Both the position numbers and the translations under genes were made by a program. Positions 8,124 through 18,795 of a stretch of DNA of 49,949 nucleotides are shown piece by piece. The DNA comes from Thiobacillus sp. (GTDB lineage: Bacteria > Pseudomonadota > Gammaproteobacteria > Burkholderiales > Thiobacillaceae), in the NCBI GenBank assembly GCA_021166845.1, contig JAJPEP010000015.1, positions 1-49,949 on the forward strand, given 5' to 3'. The first letter of the stretch is position 1; each line of letters begins with the position of its first letter. The notes beneath the pieces are model-generated. The model did not search any database, was not told the origin of the DNA, and saw nothing but the letters and a program-made list of their open reading frames with translations.

Positions 8124-9471
8124 GGTCGAGGACGGCGGCAACGGTATGGAACGAACCGAAGACGAGAATTCTATCACCTTCGTGCGCCGCGCTTTGCGCC
8201 TCCTTAAGCGCCGTGTTCACATCCGGCCGCACGCTGACCGGTGCACGGCCGGCATACGTCCGCAGGAGGGCGGCCAGCGCCTCGGCGCCCTGCGCGCGCG
8301 GCGAGTCGGGCGTGCACGTCCACCACGTATCGATCTCGCCGCGCAATGCGGCGAACACCCCCGCCGCATCCTTGTCGGCCAGCATCCCCACCACCGCCAG
8401 CGTGCGCCCGGCCACCGGCTGCTCGCGCAGGGTGGCGGCAAGCGCCCGCGCCGCTTCCGGGTTGTGCGCCACGTCGAGAATGACATCGGGCGCGCGGGCA
8501 ATGCGCTGGAACCGCCCTGCTACACATGCCTGGGCCAACCCCTGGCGGATCGCCGCCTCGCTCACCGGCAGGCGGGCGCGCACGGCCTCCAGCGCCGCCA
8601 GCGCAGCGGCCGCATTGCGCAACTGAAATGCCCCCGCCATGGCGGGCGGCGGCAGCGCCGGCCAGACGATGGCCTGGCCGCGATAGGTCCACTGGTCGCC
8701 CTCGCGCTGCGCGGAAAAGTCGCGCCCCACGCAGCGCAGATCGGCGCCGATGCGCCGGGCATGATCGAGCAGGCTGGCGGGCGGCGCGGGGTCGGCGCAG
8801 ATCGCGGGACGGCCCGCACGGTAGATCCCGGCTTTCTCGAAGCCGATCTGCTCGCGGGTGTCGCCCAGATAATCCATATGGTCGAGATCGACGCTGGTGA
8901 CGATCGCGACCTCGCCATCGAACACATTCACCGCGTCGAGCCGCCCGCCGAGGCCGACTTCAAGGATCGCTACGTCGACGCCGGCGTCGATAAACTGCGC
9001 CATCGCGCCCAGGGTGCCGAATTCGAAATAGGTCAGCGAGATGTCGCCGCGTGCTGCGTCGATTTTTTCAAACGCCTGCACCAGCGCGGCGTCGGTGGAT
9101 TCCTGGCCGGCGATCCTGACCCGCTCGTTGTAGCGCAAAAGGTGCGGCGAGGTGTACAGGCCGGTCTTGTACCCGGCGGCGCCGAGGATGGCTTCGAGAT
9201 AGGCGCAGGTGGAACCCTTGCCGTTGGTGCCGCCGACGACGATGAGCGGGAAGGCCGGATCGAGCCCAAGCGCATCCTTGACGCGCCGAACCCGGTCGAG
9301 TCCCAGTTCGATGGTGCTGGGATGAAGTCGTTCGAGCCGTTCCAGCCAGCCAGCGAGGGAGAGTCCGGAGATGCGCCGAACAACTCCGTCATCGCGAGGG
9401 ACGTCTTTCACCGTGAGACCACTGGCCGTGGCGGGACGTGGCGACCCGGAAGCCTTTGATTTCGCCGGCAT
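8104..9471 (-). CDS. folC: dihydrofolate/folylpolyglutamate synthase
   Basis: FolC adds glutamate to dihydropteroate and tetrahydrofolates. The Mur-ligase-like ATP loop GGTNGKGST and the following LYTSPHLLRYNERVRI block are clear, and EVGLGGRLDAVN and HMDYLGDT mark the central domain. The conserved protein begins around LAGWLERLERLHPSTIELGL. The first 35 or so residues (MPAKSKASGSPRPATAS...) are unlike the family and are encoded by a dispersed palindromic repeat that has landed on the gene start. The ATG at 9471 and a GTG at 9411 are the only usable starts. Length with the ATG is 455. Function is sure; the N-terminus is not. Confidence 0.93.
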   Translation of the reverse strand: MPAKSKASGSPRPATASGLTVKDVPRDDGVVRRISGLSLAGWLERLERLHPSTIELGLDRVRRVKDALGLDPAFPLIVVGGTNGKGSTCAYLEAILGAAGYKTGLYTSPHLLRYNERVRIAGQESTDAALVQAFEKIDAARGDISLTYFEFGTLGAMAQFIDAGVDVAILEVGLGGRLDAVNVFDGEVAIVTSVDLDHMDYLGDTREQIGFEKAGIYRAGRPAICADPAPPASLLDHARRIGADLRCVGRDFSAQREGDQWTYRGQAIVWPALPPPAMAGAFQLRNAAAALAALEAVRARLPVSEAAIRQGLAQACVAGRFQRIARAPDVILDVAHNPEAARALAATLREQPVAGRTLAVVGMLADKDAAGVFAALRGEIDTWWTCTPDSPRAQGAEALAALLRTYAGRAPVSVRPDVNTALKEAQSAAHEGDRILVFGSFHTVAAVLDHAATQQ

Positions 9472-9503
9472 GCTGGATTGCTTCGCTACGCTCGCAATGA
9501 ACG
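9387..9503. repeat. palindromic dispersed repeat ('ERSEAIQ' type) at the folC 5' end
   Basis: The segment begins with CGTCATCGCGAG and ends with CTCGCAATGAACG, which are near-perfect inverted termini. The right arm (ggattgcttcgctacgctcg) is the arm whose reverse translation gives the well-known CERSEAIQ string of bacterial intergenic palindromic repeats. It overlaps the folC start and fills the gap to accD. Confidence 0.65.
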
Positions 9504-9528
9504 GGAATGGATGTATTCGGCTCTTTTC

Positions 9529-10395
9529 CTAGGCCGCCAGCGCGGGCCGCCCCATCATCATCGCCAGCGTGGCGGCGAGCTCGTCGCGCATCTGGCGGCG
9601 GTCGATGATGCGGTCGACGGCGCCCTTGTCGACCAGGAACTCGGCACGCTGGAAGCCTTCCGGCAGCGTCTCGCGCACGGTCTGCTCGATCACGCGCGGG
9701 CCGGCGAAGCCGATCAGCGCATTGGGCTCGGCCACGACCAGGTCGCCCAGCATGGCGAAACTGGCCGATACGCCGCCCATGGTGGGGTCGGTCAACACCG
9801 AGATGAAGGGCAGCCGGTTGCGCGACAGCTGCGTCAGCGCGGCCGAGGTTTTTGCCATCTGCATCAGCGAAAACAGGCCTTCCTGCATCCGCGCGCCGCC
9901 GCTGGCGGCAAAGCAGACGAAGGCCGAGTTCGACTCGATCGCCGCTTCCACGCCGAGGACAAAACGCTCGCCCACCACCGAGCCCATCGATCCGCCCATG
10001 AACTTGAACTCGAACGCCGCCGCCACCACCGGCACCGCCTTGACGCTGCCGCCCAGCACCACCAGCGCATCGGTTTCGGAGGTGCCGGCCTGGGCTTCCT
10101 TCAGGCGGTCGGGATATTTCTTGCCGTCCTTGAATTTCAGCGGATCGAGCGGCGTCACCTGCGCGCCAATCTCGTACTGGCCGTCGGCATCCAGCAGCAT
10201 GGCCAGCCGTGCACGGGCGCCGATTCGATGGTGATGACCGCACTTGGGGCACACCTCCAGATTGCTTTCGAGGTCGGCGCGGTAAAGCACTTCGTTGCAA
10301 GCCGGGCACTTCGACCACAGCCCTTCCGGCATCGATTTGCGCGCCTCCACCCGGCGCTTGATTTTCGGGGGCAGTATTTTCTGGAACCAGCTCAT
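9529..10395 (-). CDS. accD: acetyl-CoA carboxylase carboxyltransferase subunit beta
   Basis: AccD is half of the carboxyltransferase that makes malonyl-CoA for fatty acid synthesis. The 288-residue protein opens with [15 protein letters not shown] and a four-cysteine zinc ribbon (Cys30, 33, 49, 52). The crotonase-like domain follows, with the [12 protein letters not shown] oxyanion region and the [16 protein letters not shown] block. An AGGAG element precedes the ATG at 10395. The frame is open further upstream, but that extension overlaps trpA and is not conserved. The gap to trpA is 11 bases, so the two are co-transcribed. Confidence 0.97.
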   Translation of the reverse strand: MSWFQKILPPKIKRRVEARKSMPEGLWSKCPACNEVLYRADLESNLEVCPKCGHHHRIGARARLAMLLDADGQYEIGAQVTPLDPLKFKDGKKYPDRLKEAQAGTSETDALVVLGGSVKAVPVVAAAFEFKFMGGSMGSVVGERFVLGVEAAIESNSAFVCFAASGGARMQEGLFSLMQMAKTSAALTQLSRNRLPFISVLTDPTMGGVSASFAMLGDLVVAEPNALIGFAGPRVIEQTVRETLPEGFQRAEFLVDKGAVDRIIDRRQMRDELAATLAMMMGRPALAA

Positions 10396-10406
10396 GGGAT
10401 CTCCTG

Positions 10407-11213
10407 TTATTTCGATGCGGCGTCGACGCCGCGGCGCAACTCGGCCACCAGATGCCCGACGCGACTGGCGCACGCGCCTTCCGGCGCGGATTCGATCTCG
10501 CTCACGATGCGGCTGCCCACCACCACGGCGTCGGCAATCCGCGCCACCGCCTCGGCGGTCGCCGCGTCGCGGATGCCGAAGCCCACGCCGACCGGCAGGC
10601 TGCAATGCTTGCGAATCATGGCGATTTTCTGCGCCACTTCATCCATGTCGAGGTTGGCCGAGCCGGTCACCCCCTTGAGCGAGACGTAATAAATGAAGCC
10701 GCCCGCGACCGCCGCCACCTGTTCCACCCGCGATTCCGGCGTGGTCGGCGACAGCAGGAAAATCGGGTCGAGCCCGTGTGCCTTGAAAACGTCCGAAACC
10801 CCCGCCGATTCCTCCGGCGGAATGTCCACCGTCAGCACGCCGTCCACCCCGGCCGCCTTCGCCGCCAGGGCAAAGGTCTCGTAGCCCATGTGCTCGATCG
10901 GGTTGGCATAGCCCATCAGCACCACCGGCGTCGTCGTGTTGGTCTTGCGGAATTCCGCCGTCATCGCCAGCACATCCTTCAGCCCGACCTTGTTCGCCAG
11001 CGCCCGCTCGGACGCCCGCTGAATCACCGGCCCGTCGGCCATCGGGTCGGAAAACGGCACCCCGAGTTCGATGATGTCCGCCCCCGCCTCCACCAGCGCG
11101 TGCATCAGCGGCACTGTCAGCCCCTTGCCGGGATCGCCGGCGGTGATGAAGGGAATGAGGGCTTTCTTGTTGTGCGCCTTCAGCGCGATAAAGGTCTGGC
11201 CGATTCGGCTCAT
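10407..11213 (-). CDS. trpA: tryptophan synthase alpha chain
   Basis: TrpA cleaves indole-3-glycerol phosphate to indole and glyceraldehyde-3-phosphate and passes indole to TrpB. The 268-residue length is standard. Motifs include [16 protein letters not shown], the catalytic-Glu strand [19 protein letters not shown], the second catalytic Asp in [12 protein letters not shown] and the phosphate-binding GVGFGIRD and VVVGSRIV segments. In most relatives trpA directly follows trpB; here a restriction-modification cassette of about 1.85 kb separates them. It starts 29 bases after the HNH gene, so it would still be read from the trp transcript unless a promoter lies inside the cassette. Confidence 0.97.
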   Translation of the reverse strand: MSRIGQTFIALKAHNKKALIPFITAGDPGKGLTVPLMHALVEAGADIIELGVPFSDPMADGPVIQRASERALANKVGLKDVLAMTAEFRKTNTTTPVVLMGYANPIEHMGYETFALAAKAAGVDGVLTVDIPPEESAGVSDVFKAHGLDPIFLLSPTTPESRVEQVAAVAGGFIYYVSLKGVTGSANLDMDEVAQKIAMIRKHCSLPVGVGFGIRDAATAEAVARIADAVVVGSRIVSEIESAPEGACASRVGHLVAELRRGVDAASK

Positions 11214-11242
11214 GGTTCAGTCTTCTTCAAAAATTCAGGGGC

Positions 11243-11971
11243 TCAGGTGCGCTTCCGGAGCACTTCTCTTTCAATAATCTCCTTCACGAAGAAAGGGATT
11301 TCCTTGTCTAACGCTAGCGCTTCCGCTTTCAGCTTCTCATAAATCTCAACTTCTTCGCCTTGCCAAACCAGATCAAGACGGCGGATTTGACGCATGGCAA
11401 TGTGCGAATATTTTTCAGGATATGCCCAATAACATGACAAGCAAACCGCTCTATCCTTTACGTTATTCCAGTTGTCACACTGCTCGCAAGACCATGACTT
11501 TGCCCGGTTTGCGGAACCCGACAACAGCATGAAATCATCCGGCTTCAGATCACCTTTATCATCGCCAGCCACCTTATAGGGAACCCTATGGTCAATTTGC
11601 AATTCGCTCGCCGGGATTTCTTCAAGATAAATAAAGCACTTGCAACCATATTTCTCGACAAGCGCCTCTTTGAGTTTCTTGGACAAACCCGTGCGGCCAG
11701 AGAATTTCCTCAGCCGTTTTTCCTGTGTATTTCCGAATCGGTATGCCGCAATTTTCCGGCCACTCGAGCCAACAACCCGGTAGGTTTCAATCTGGATTCC
11801 ATGCTCTCGAACATCACGAACTGCCCTTGGCGGATGGTCATACCCATACACGTCTTTCAGTTGTTCGGTGGTGACGAATCCATATTCAAGTATGTGGTCA
11901 ATAACCGTCTTGGGACGTTTCGCAGTCACCGATTTGCATAGTTCGATGAATGCTTTCTGGAATTTAGCCAT
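11243..11971 (-). CDS. HNH endonuclease, probable Type II restriction enzyme
   Basis: The 242-residue protein follows an adenine methyltransferase gene and overlaps it by 8 bases. Residues 20-80 look like a winged-helix DNA-binding region (HILEYGFVTTEQLKDVYGYD ... GRKIAAYRFG). The C-terminal half has an HNH-like core: LQIDHRVPY (Asp127-His128) and SANRAKSW (Asn155). Cysteine pairs at 162/165 (CEQC) and 177/180 (CLSC) suggest a structural zinc. Context and motifs suggest the restriction partner of the methyltransferase; the recognition site cannot be read from sequence. The start at 11971 (MAKFQKAF) is preferred over one at 12022 that overlaps the methylase more. Base composition is visibly less GC-rich than the trp genes. 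Confidence 0.75.
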   Translation of the reverse strand: MAKFQKAFIELCKSVTAKRPKTVIDHILEYGFVTTEQLKDVYGYDHPPRAVRDVREHGIQIETYRVVGSSGRKIAAYRFGNTQEKRLRKFSGRTGLSKKLKEALVEKYGCKCFIYLEEIPASELQIDHRVPYKVAGDDKGDLKPDDFMLLSGSANRAKSWSCEQCDNWNNVKDRAVCLSCYWAYPEKYSHIAMRQIRRLDLVWQGEEVEIYEKLKAEALALDKEIPFFVKEIIEREVLRKRT

Positions 11972-12890
11972 ATCGTGCGACACGCTCCAGCAAGACGTAC
12001 TGTTGAGCATCCTGCAAACCACAGCCCCCTACCTTGCGTTCCATCCTTTCCATCAGCGACCTAGATAAATACAGGGACTCATAAGTCATTTCGTTACGCC
12101 CCAGCAAGGTTGCTTGAGTCGAGCGGCCGGCAGCCAGTTCCACACAGGTCAGCCCCAACGAGTCAGGCATCGGTTCCCCAAAAGTTTGGCCCCCCCTACG
12201 TCCGTCATAACTCACCAAATAAGCGATGCCTCGTGAATCAAGCTCGTGCAATGCTTCAACAAACTCGCCATGCGATATTCCCGAGAAATACCGTGAATCC
12301 CGATCGCCACACACCCCTTGGTAGGGTGGGTCCATGTACACCACATCAGTCCGCTCGGCTTCAAGCAAAATTTCACGGAAATCACGAGACGAAAAATCCG
12401 CTTTACCTTTCAGTAAGGCAGACACTCCAAAAATATTTCTCCGCATCGTTTCCGGACGTGTGCCATAACGTCTTTTGTCAGGGCTCTGATTAAACAAGCC
12501 TTCAGCGTTGTAACGCACCGAACCTTTTACACAACGTGCCAGCAAATACAAAAAAAGCCTGGGATCTCGGGTTTGATTGAAATCCTCACGAACCCTGTAG
12601 TAGTGTTCAATAGAATTGTCATGCTGCTCATTCCACAGGAGTTCGTAAAAAACGGCTATGTCGGTTGGGCGATCAATGATGAGCCGCAATAACTCTACCA
12701 GCGGCTGATTTAAATCATTGATTAAATAGCTATTAGCATTATTTCGAGCGGCTGCCGCTACACACATTGCGGCAGAGCCGGAAAACGGTTCAATAAACCG
12801 ACTCACTTTCTCCGGTACATAACGCAAAATTTCACTCGCCAAATTGCGTTTGCTGCCTTGGTACTGAATCGCATGGGGGATATTTTTCAC
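11964..12890 (-). CDS. D12/Dam-class DNA adenine-N6 methyltransferase
   Basis: The 308-residue protein carries the alpha-type N6-adenine methyltransferase motifs: QYQGSKRNLASEIL (residues 9-22) with FIEPFSGSA for AdoMet binding, and the catalytic DPPY at 187-190. Between them lies a target-recognition-like region with many aromatic and basic residues (YYRVREDFNQTRDPR). It methylates adenine in an unknown site, most likely protecting host DNA from the adjacent HNH enzyme. The start is GTG at 12890, overlapping the HicB-like stop by 4 bases (GTGA). Codon use (AAT, TTA, ATA) is more AT-rich than in flanking trp genes, consistent with horizontal arrival. Confidence 0.88.
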   Translation of the reverse strand: MKNIPHAIQYQGSKRNLASEILRYVPEKVSRFIEPFSGSAAMCVAAAARNNANSYLINDLNQPLVELLRLIIDRPTDIAVFYELLWNEQHDNSIEHYYRVREDFNQTRDPRLFLYLLARCVKGSVRYNAEGLFNQSPDKRRYGTRPETMRRNIFGVSALLKGKADFSSRDFREILLEAERTDVVYMDPPYQGVCGDRDSRYFSGISHGEFVEALHELDSRGIAYLVSYDGRRGGQTFGEPMPDSLGLTCVELAAGRSTQATLLGRNEMTYESLYLSRSLMERMERKVGGCGLQDAQQYVLLERVARYG

Positions 12891-13089
12891 AGCGTTACCT
12901 CCGTTCCGGTGGAGCCTGGTATCTCGTGTTTAAACTCACGAGCCACCTCAAGCCTAAACTCCATCGCATCCTTTACGTTTACCAATGCCGACTCATAACT
13001 ATCGCCATGCGCCATGCAGCCAGGCAATTCCGGCACCTCGGCAAGAAATGCTTGATCCTCTTCACTCCAAAAGAGAATGATCTTGTACT

Positions 13090-13093
<4 letters not shown>
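12887..13093 (-). CDS. solitary HicB-like protein
   Basis: A 68-residue frame reads [19 protein letters not shown], then [20 protein letters not shown], then [19 protein letters not shown]. This is the partially degraded RNase H-like fold of HicB antitoxins (the E-D-x-x-[FY]-x-A-x-x-P-E-L-P-G-C motif). No C-terminal DNA-binding domain and no hicA toxin gene are present nearby. The start is inferred to be TTG at 13093, overlapping the trpB stop (TTGA). Its stop overlaps the methylase GTG. It is thus coupled on both sides and moves with the restriction-modification cassette. It could regulate or modulate the cassette, or be a relic antitoxin. Confidence 0.72.
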
Positions 13094-14288
<1,195 letters not shown>

Positions 14289-14292
<4 letters not shown>

Positions 14293-14906
14293 GCCGTTTT
14301 CGCTTTCGCTATGAATTGCGCAATCTTGTGCGCGTCCTTGATGCCTTTTGTTGCCTCGACGCCGGAGGACACATCCACCGCCCACGGGCGCACGCGCCGC
14401 ACCGCTTCGGCGACATTGTCCGGCGTCAGCCCGCCCGACAGGATGACCGGCCTGGGCAGGGCCGGCGGGATCAGGCTCCAGTCGAAGCGTTCGCCGGTGC
14501 CGCCCGGCATGCCGGGAACAAAGGCATCGAGCAGCAAACCGCGCGCGGCATCGAAGTCAGCCGCGCATTTTAGCAAATCCGTCTCCCGATTCACGCGCTC
14601 CGCCTTGATATAGGGCCGGCCGAAGCGCGCGCAGTCGGCCGGCGTCTCGTCGCCGTGAAACTGCAGCAGGTCGAGTGGCACCGCCTGCAGCACCAATTCG
14701 ATGAATGCCGGCTCGGCGTTGACGAACAGCCCGACGCTTTGCACAAACGGCGGCAACTCGCGCAGCAGCGCGGCGGCGGCGGCAATGCTCACGTGACGCG
14801 GGCTTTTCTCGTAGAACACGAAACCCAGCGCATCCGCCCCGGCGTCGCAGGCGGCATGCAGGTCCCGCGGTCGGGTGATGCCGCAGATTTTTACGCGTAC
14901 AGCCAT
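14289..14906 (-). CDS. trpF: phosphoribosylanthranilate isomerase
   Basis: TrpF isomerises phosphoribosylanthranilate in tryptophan synthesis. The 205-residue TIM-barrel begins [16 protein letters not shown], where the KICG Cys is the catalytic base. Further blocks are [27 protein letters not shown] and the catalytic Asp of [25 protein letters not shown] and VDVSSGVE form the C-terminal phosphate site. It overlaps truA by 16 bases upstream and trpB by 4 downstream, a typical betaproteobacterial truA-trpF-trpB order. Confidence 0.97.
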
Positions 14907-15670
14907 CGATCGGAGGTTTCAGGCAAGCTAAAGTGCGCAGGATACCGGATGTGGGTGAGATACAGTCCGGCGCCGTCGAAGGTGGGCGCGGCGAGCGTGC
15001 GGTCGCGGCCGGTCAGGATCTCGCGCAGCCATTCGGGCGGCTGGCTGCCGGCGCCGACCTGGACGAGACAGCCCATGAGGTTGCGCACCATGTGGTGCAG
15101 GAAGCCGTCGGCATGGAAGTCGCAAAAAAGATAATCGCCGCGCCGCTCGACATGCGCCAGCCGCAGTTCCTTGACCGGCGATTTGGCCTGGCATGCGGCG
15201 GCACGAAAGGCGGAAAAATCGTGCTGCCCGATCAGGTGCGCCGCGGCCAGGTTCATCGCGGCGGCATCGAGCGGGCGGTGATGCCAGCCGATCAGCCCGC
15301 GGTTGATCGCGGGTCGCACCGGGTGGTTCAGCAGCACGTAGCGGTAGCCGCGATGGGTGGCGGCAAACCGCGCATGGAAGTCCTCGCTGGCTTCGCGCGC
15401 CCACAACACGGCCACGCCCGCCGGTAGATGGCTGTTGACGCCGCGCACCCAGGCGGTCAGCGGGCGGTTCGCCGCGGTGTCGAAATGCACCACCTGCAGC
15501 GCGGCATGGACGCCGGTGTCGGTGCGTCCGGCGGCGATTACGCTTGTTTTTTCACCGGCGATGACGGACAGCGCGGCTTCCAGCGCATCCTGCACACCGC
15601 AGCCCTGCGGCTGCGACTGCCAGCCGCAAAAGCCGACGCCGCAATATTCCAGTCCCAATACGATTCTCAT
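14891..15670 (-). CDS. truA: tRNA pseudouridine(38-40) synthase
   Basis: TruA converts uridines 38-40 of the tRNA anticodon stem to pseudouridine. The 259-residue protein starts [18 protein letters not shown], and the catalytic Asp is at residue 51 in [11 protein letters not shown]. The C-terminal [11 protein letters not shown] block is also diagnostic. The ATG at 15670 overlaps the stop of the upstream membrane-protein gene by 4 bases. The frame stays open to 16057, but the extension lacks family similarity and covers that other gene. Confidence 0.96.
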   Translation of the reverse strand: MRIVLGLEYCGVGFCGWQSQPQGCGVQDALEAALSVIAGEKTSVIAAGRTDTGVHAALQVVHFDTAANRPLTAWVRGVNSHLPAGVAVLWAREASEDFHARFAATHRGYRYVLLNHPVRPAINRGLIGWHHRPLDAAAMNLAAAHLIGQHDFSAFRAAACQAKSPVKELRLAHVERRGDYLFCDFHADGFLHHMVRNLMGCLVQVGAGSQPPEWLREILTGRDRTLAAPTFDGAGLYLTHIRYPAHFSLPETSDRWLYA

Positions 15671-16230
15671 ACCAAAACGACGACGAGCAACAAAAGCAGG
15701 CCCCCAAGTATGACGGCGCTGTCGCAGCCTTGCCAGCGTTCGGTGTGCAGGGTGTAGGTGGCGGGCGCCGCATCGTCCGGCAACGGCGCCCGCAGCGCAT
15801 CCAGCCAGCGCGTCGGTTTGGGCGCGTGTTCGACATAATCCAGCGTCAACCCCAGGCGTACCGCAAAGGCGCGACGATCGAAGCCGAGCCAGGCCAGCGG
15901 CCGGGCCAGTGCGTACAAGCCGTAAATCAGGCGCGGGCGGGACGTATACGCCAGCAGCGCCGCCAGCCCGGCCAGCAGCAGCACCAGCCGCCCGATTCGC
16001 AGCGCGCCTTGCTGCAGCCCCTCCACACTGGGGCTGGCCCATCCCAGCGACGGCCACAGCGGGATTCCCGGCAGGCTGTAGGCATAGGTGAGCAGCAGCA
16101 CCGCCATCAGCCAGCGGGTGCGGCGCAGCAGGCGCCAGCCTTCATGACGGGCCGGCGCAAACAGAAGGGCCGTCGCAGCGGCGACGGCCAGGATCATCAG
16201 CGGGGACAGCGCAGCGCGTTCCACCGCCAC
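15667..16230 (-). CDS. polytopic membrane protein, CbiQ/EcfT-like
   Basis: The product is an inner-membrane protein with several hydrophobic segments (LMILAVAAATALLF, LMAVLLLTYAYSLPG, IGRLVLLLAGLAALLAYTS and a C-terminal [13 protein letters not shown]). The block SRPRLIYGLYALARPLAWLGF resembles the T-component (CbiQ/EcfT) of energy-coupling transporters, but the Ala-Arg-Gly coupling motif is not seen. The GTG at 16230 is used here, yet the same frame reads a plausible first helix (HPAARILLWCGWAVAV) back to about 16290 with no ATG, GTG or TTG to start it. It lies between fimV and truA and overlaps truA by 4 bases. Function is uncertain. Confidence 0.55.
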   Translation of the reverse strand: MAVERAALSPLMILAVAAATALLFAPARHEGWRLLRRTRWLMAVLLLTYAYSLPGIPLWPSLGWASPSVEGLQQGALRIGRLVLLLAGLAALLAYTSRPRLIYGLYALARPLAWLGFDRRAFAVRLGLTLDYVEHAPKPTRWLDALRAPLPDDAAPATYTLHTERWQGCDSAVILGGLLLLLVVVLV

Positions 16231-16294
16231 GGCCCACCCGCACCACAGCAGGATGCGGGCAGCCGGATGGGGACATGCAGGGCCGGGAATACGC

Positions 16295-18664
16295 CTAACC
16301 CAGCGAACTCAACATGTCTTTCGCGTCGGCCTTTTGCTTGTCGCTGCCTTCAGCCAGCACTTCGTTGAGAATTTCACGCGCACCTTCCTTGTCGCCCATT
16401 TCCACATAGGCGCGGGCAAGGTCGAGCTTGGTGCCGGCTTCATCGAGCTCGAGGTCGTTGCCGCCGGCCTCGCCGAGGTCGAGGTCGAGGCCGCTGAAAT
16501 CGAATTTGCTGTCCGGACCGTTATCTTCATCCAGGCCCAGGTCGAGTTTCAGCGTGTCATCGGCCGTCGCGGGCAGGTCCAGGTCAGGCAGGTCGAAGTC
16601 GAGTCCCAGGGGATCCATTTCCACGTAGCCGGCCTCGGGCGCCACGACCGCCTCGGGCTGCGTGTCGAAATTGAGCGCATGGCCCGCCGACTCGAATTCC
16701 AGCGGTCCGCTGGCTGCCACGGCCTCGGGCTCGGACTCAAGTTCGGGCTCGGGTGCGGCATCGATTTCAAGCGGTGCAGGCGCGGATTCGTCGGCAAACG
16801 CCACCGCTCCGCCGGCAACGGCGGCAGTGGCCGCCACCGTGGCGACCGCTGCCGCCGGCGCGGCGCTCGACTGCACGCCGCCATACAGCGGGTTGGTCGG
16901 GTCGATGCTGCGGCCCATTTCGCAGGCCTTGTCCCACAGCGGGCTCGACTTGCTGCCCAGCGCGGCATAGAGCTCGCCGGCGACCGCTTCGAACGTCGCG
17001 GTGTTGTGCCGAGCGGCGTAAATCTCAAGCAGCTTGACGCGGATCTCGTGGCGGTCCGGGTTGTTGTTGATGGCCTCCTTGAGGATTTCCTCGGCCTGCG
17101 CATCGCGGCCATAGGCCATGTACACCTCGGCTTCGGCGATGGGGTCGACATCGTGGGTATCGATGGTGCCCAAGCCCGCCTGGCTGAAGTCGGTGAGGAA
17201 GGAGGTGTCGCCGGTATTGACGCTGCCACCCGATGCATCCCCAATAACGGTATTGGGCTGAATGTCGCCGCCGGTGATGAGGCTGTCGTCAAGCGCAGCG
17301 CCGCTTCTTTTGCGGCGACCGCCGCCCGCCAGCATCCACCACAACACGCCGCCCAGGCCAAGCGCGGCCAGGCCGCCTCCCCAATAAAGCGGGCTGGCGA
17401 GCAAGGGGTCGTACCAGCGGTCGGCGGGTTCGGATTCGGGAACGGCAGGCGGCGCCACAACGGCTGGCGCGGCCGGTGCGGGAGCAGATGCTGCAGGGGC
17501 AGCAGGGGCGGCAACCGGTGCTTCAGCCTGTGCCCGCTCCTTCATCTCGACCAGCTTCTGCATGTCCTGAATCTGCTTTTCCAGCGTGGCCACGCGCTGA
17601 TCTGATTCCCGCAGCGCATTTTCGCGTGCGGTCGCATCCTCTTCCTGGGCGCGCAGCTTTTCCTGCAGGATACGGGCTTCGTCCGCTTTGCCCGCAGCAC
17701 CGGCCGGCGGCGTAAGCTTGGACAGCTTCAGCACATCCTGCTGCGCTTCGGGTGCTGGCTTGGCACGGTCTTCCACCTTGGGCGTGATCTTGCCGCTGCT
17801 GGCCTGGTCCGCGGCGGCCTTGGCCTCGGGGGCAGCGCTTACCGCACCGGCCAGCTTCTGGCGATAGGCCCGCCAGTCTTCTGCCTGTAGCGTGAGTTCA
17901 CGCACCGCCTCCTGTTGTGGAATGGCGGCCACTTTTTCGACCGATGGCACCTTGAGCGTCTTGCCTGCCTTCAGGCGGTTCATGTTGCCGTCGAAAGCCT
18001 GGTCGTTCTCGCGGTAGAGCCCCAGCAGGGTCTGCTCCAGGCTGACGCCTTCGGGACGCACGCGGCTGGCAATGCCCGTCAGCGTGTCGCCCCGCTTGAC
18101 CTTCACGCGATCCGGCGCCGCGGTCTGCGGGGCTGGCGCGGGCTTGACGGCAGCCGCCGCCGGAGCCGCCGGAGCCGCCTGCGCTTGCGGAGCCGCCGCG
18201 GGTGCGGGCTTGGCAATGGGCGTTGGCGCAACGGCCACGGGCGCCACCGTCTGGACGCCCCCCATGCCAGGCGGGTCGAGCAGCATGGTGTATTCGCGCA
18301 CCAGCCGTCCCGAGGCCCAGTTCAATTCGACCAGCATGTCGATGAAAGGATCGTTCACCGGGCGGCTGGAGCTGACCTTCAGCACCGCCTTGCCGTCGGG
18401 CTTCTTCGCGACCGTAAAACGGAGGGAGGACAGCACCGGAGCGAATTCGACGCGCGCATCGCGAAAGGCCTGGTCGGAAGCAAGGCTGGCCGACAGGCTG
18501 TCGAGCTCGGCCTTGTCTGCCGCGAACAGTTCGATTTCCGCCGCGAGCGGTTGACCCAGCGCCGAAGTAACCGACAGCTTGCCCAGCCCGGCGGCGTGCG
18601 CCATCAGCGGCATGGCGATCAGGCCCGCGGCCGCCAGTTGGGTGGTGAAGCGCTTCAATTTCAT
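16295..18664 (-). CDS. fimV: FimV family polar hub protein
   Basis: FimV proteins bind peptidoglycan and organise cell-pole functions such as type IV pili. The 789-residue product has a signal peptide (MKLKRFTTQLAAAGLIAMPLMAHA), the FimV N-terminal domain (GLGKLSVTSALGQPLAAEIEL), an Ala/Pro linker and a LysM domain (about residues 210-280, VKRGDTLTGIASRV). A coiled coil follows (EKLRAQEEDATAREN...), then one membrane helix (GLAALGLGGVLWWMLAGGG), an acidic cytoplasmic region and a C-terminal TPR-like FimV_C motif (LARAYVEMGDKEGAREILNEV). An earlier start at 19447 would overlap asd and is rejected. Length is somewhat short for the family but all parts are present. Confidence 0.95.
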   Translation of the reverse strand: MKLKRFTTQLAAAGLIAMPLMAHAAGLGKLSVTSALGQPLAAEIELFAADKAELDSLSASLASDQAFRDARVEFAPVLSSLRFTVAKKPDGKAVLKVSSSRPVNDPFIDMLVELNWASGRLVREYTMLLDPPGMGGVQTVAPVAVAPTPIAKPAPAAAPQAQAAPAAPAAAAVKPAPAPQTAAPDRVKVKRGDTLTGIASRVRPEGVSLEQTLLGLYRENDQAFDGNMNRLKAGKTLKVPSVEKVAAIPQQEAVRELTLQAEDWRAYRQKLAGAVSAAPEAKAAADQASSGKITPKVEDRAKPAPEAQQDVLKLSKLTPPAGAAGKADEARILQEKLRAQEEDATARENALRESDQRVATLEKQIQDMQKLVEMKERAQAEAPVAAPAAPAASAPAPAAPAVVAPPAVPESEPADRWYDPLLASPLYWGGGLAALGLGGVLWWMLAGGGRRKRSGAALDDSLITGGDIQPNTVIGDASGGSVNTGDTSFLTDFSQAGLGTIDTHDVDPIAEAEVYMAYGRDAQAEEILKEAINNNPDRHEIRVKLLEIYAARHNTATFEAVAGELYAALGSKSSPLWDKACEMGRSIDPTNPLYGGVQSSAAPAAAVATVAATAAVAGGAVAFADESAPAPLEIDAAPEPELESEPEAVAASGPLEFESAGHALNFDTQPEAVVAPEAGYVEMDPLGLDFDLPDLDLPATADDTLKLDLGLDEDNGPDSKFDFSGLDLDLGEAGGNDLELDEAGTKLDLARAYVEMGDKEGAREILNEVLAEGSDKQKADAKDMLSSLG

Positions 18665-18795
18665 CCAGTATCTCCTTGTTCGCTCCGCGTGCCGGAGCTG
18701 CTGAATCCTTGACGCCTGTATTGACGGCTCGACGGACGCAATCTTTAATGCACAAACCGCACCAGCCCGGAGCGTACTGTTCGGTCCTTGCCCAC

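Noticed and set aside
9529..10605. N-terminally extended AccD (358 residues)
   Set aside because: The extra 70 residues are trpA sequence read in another frame; AGGAG points to ATG 10395.
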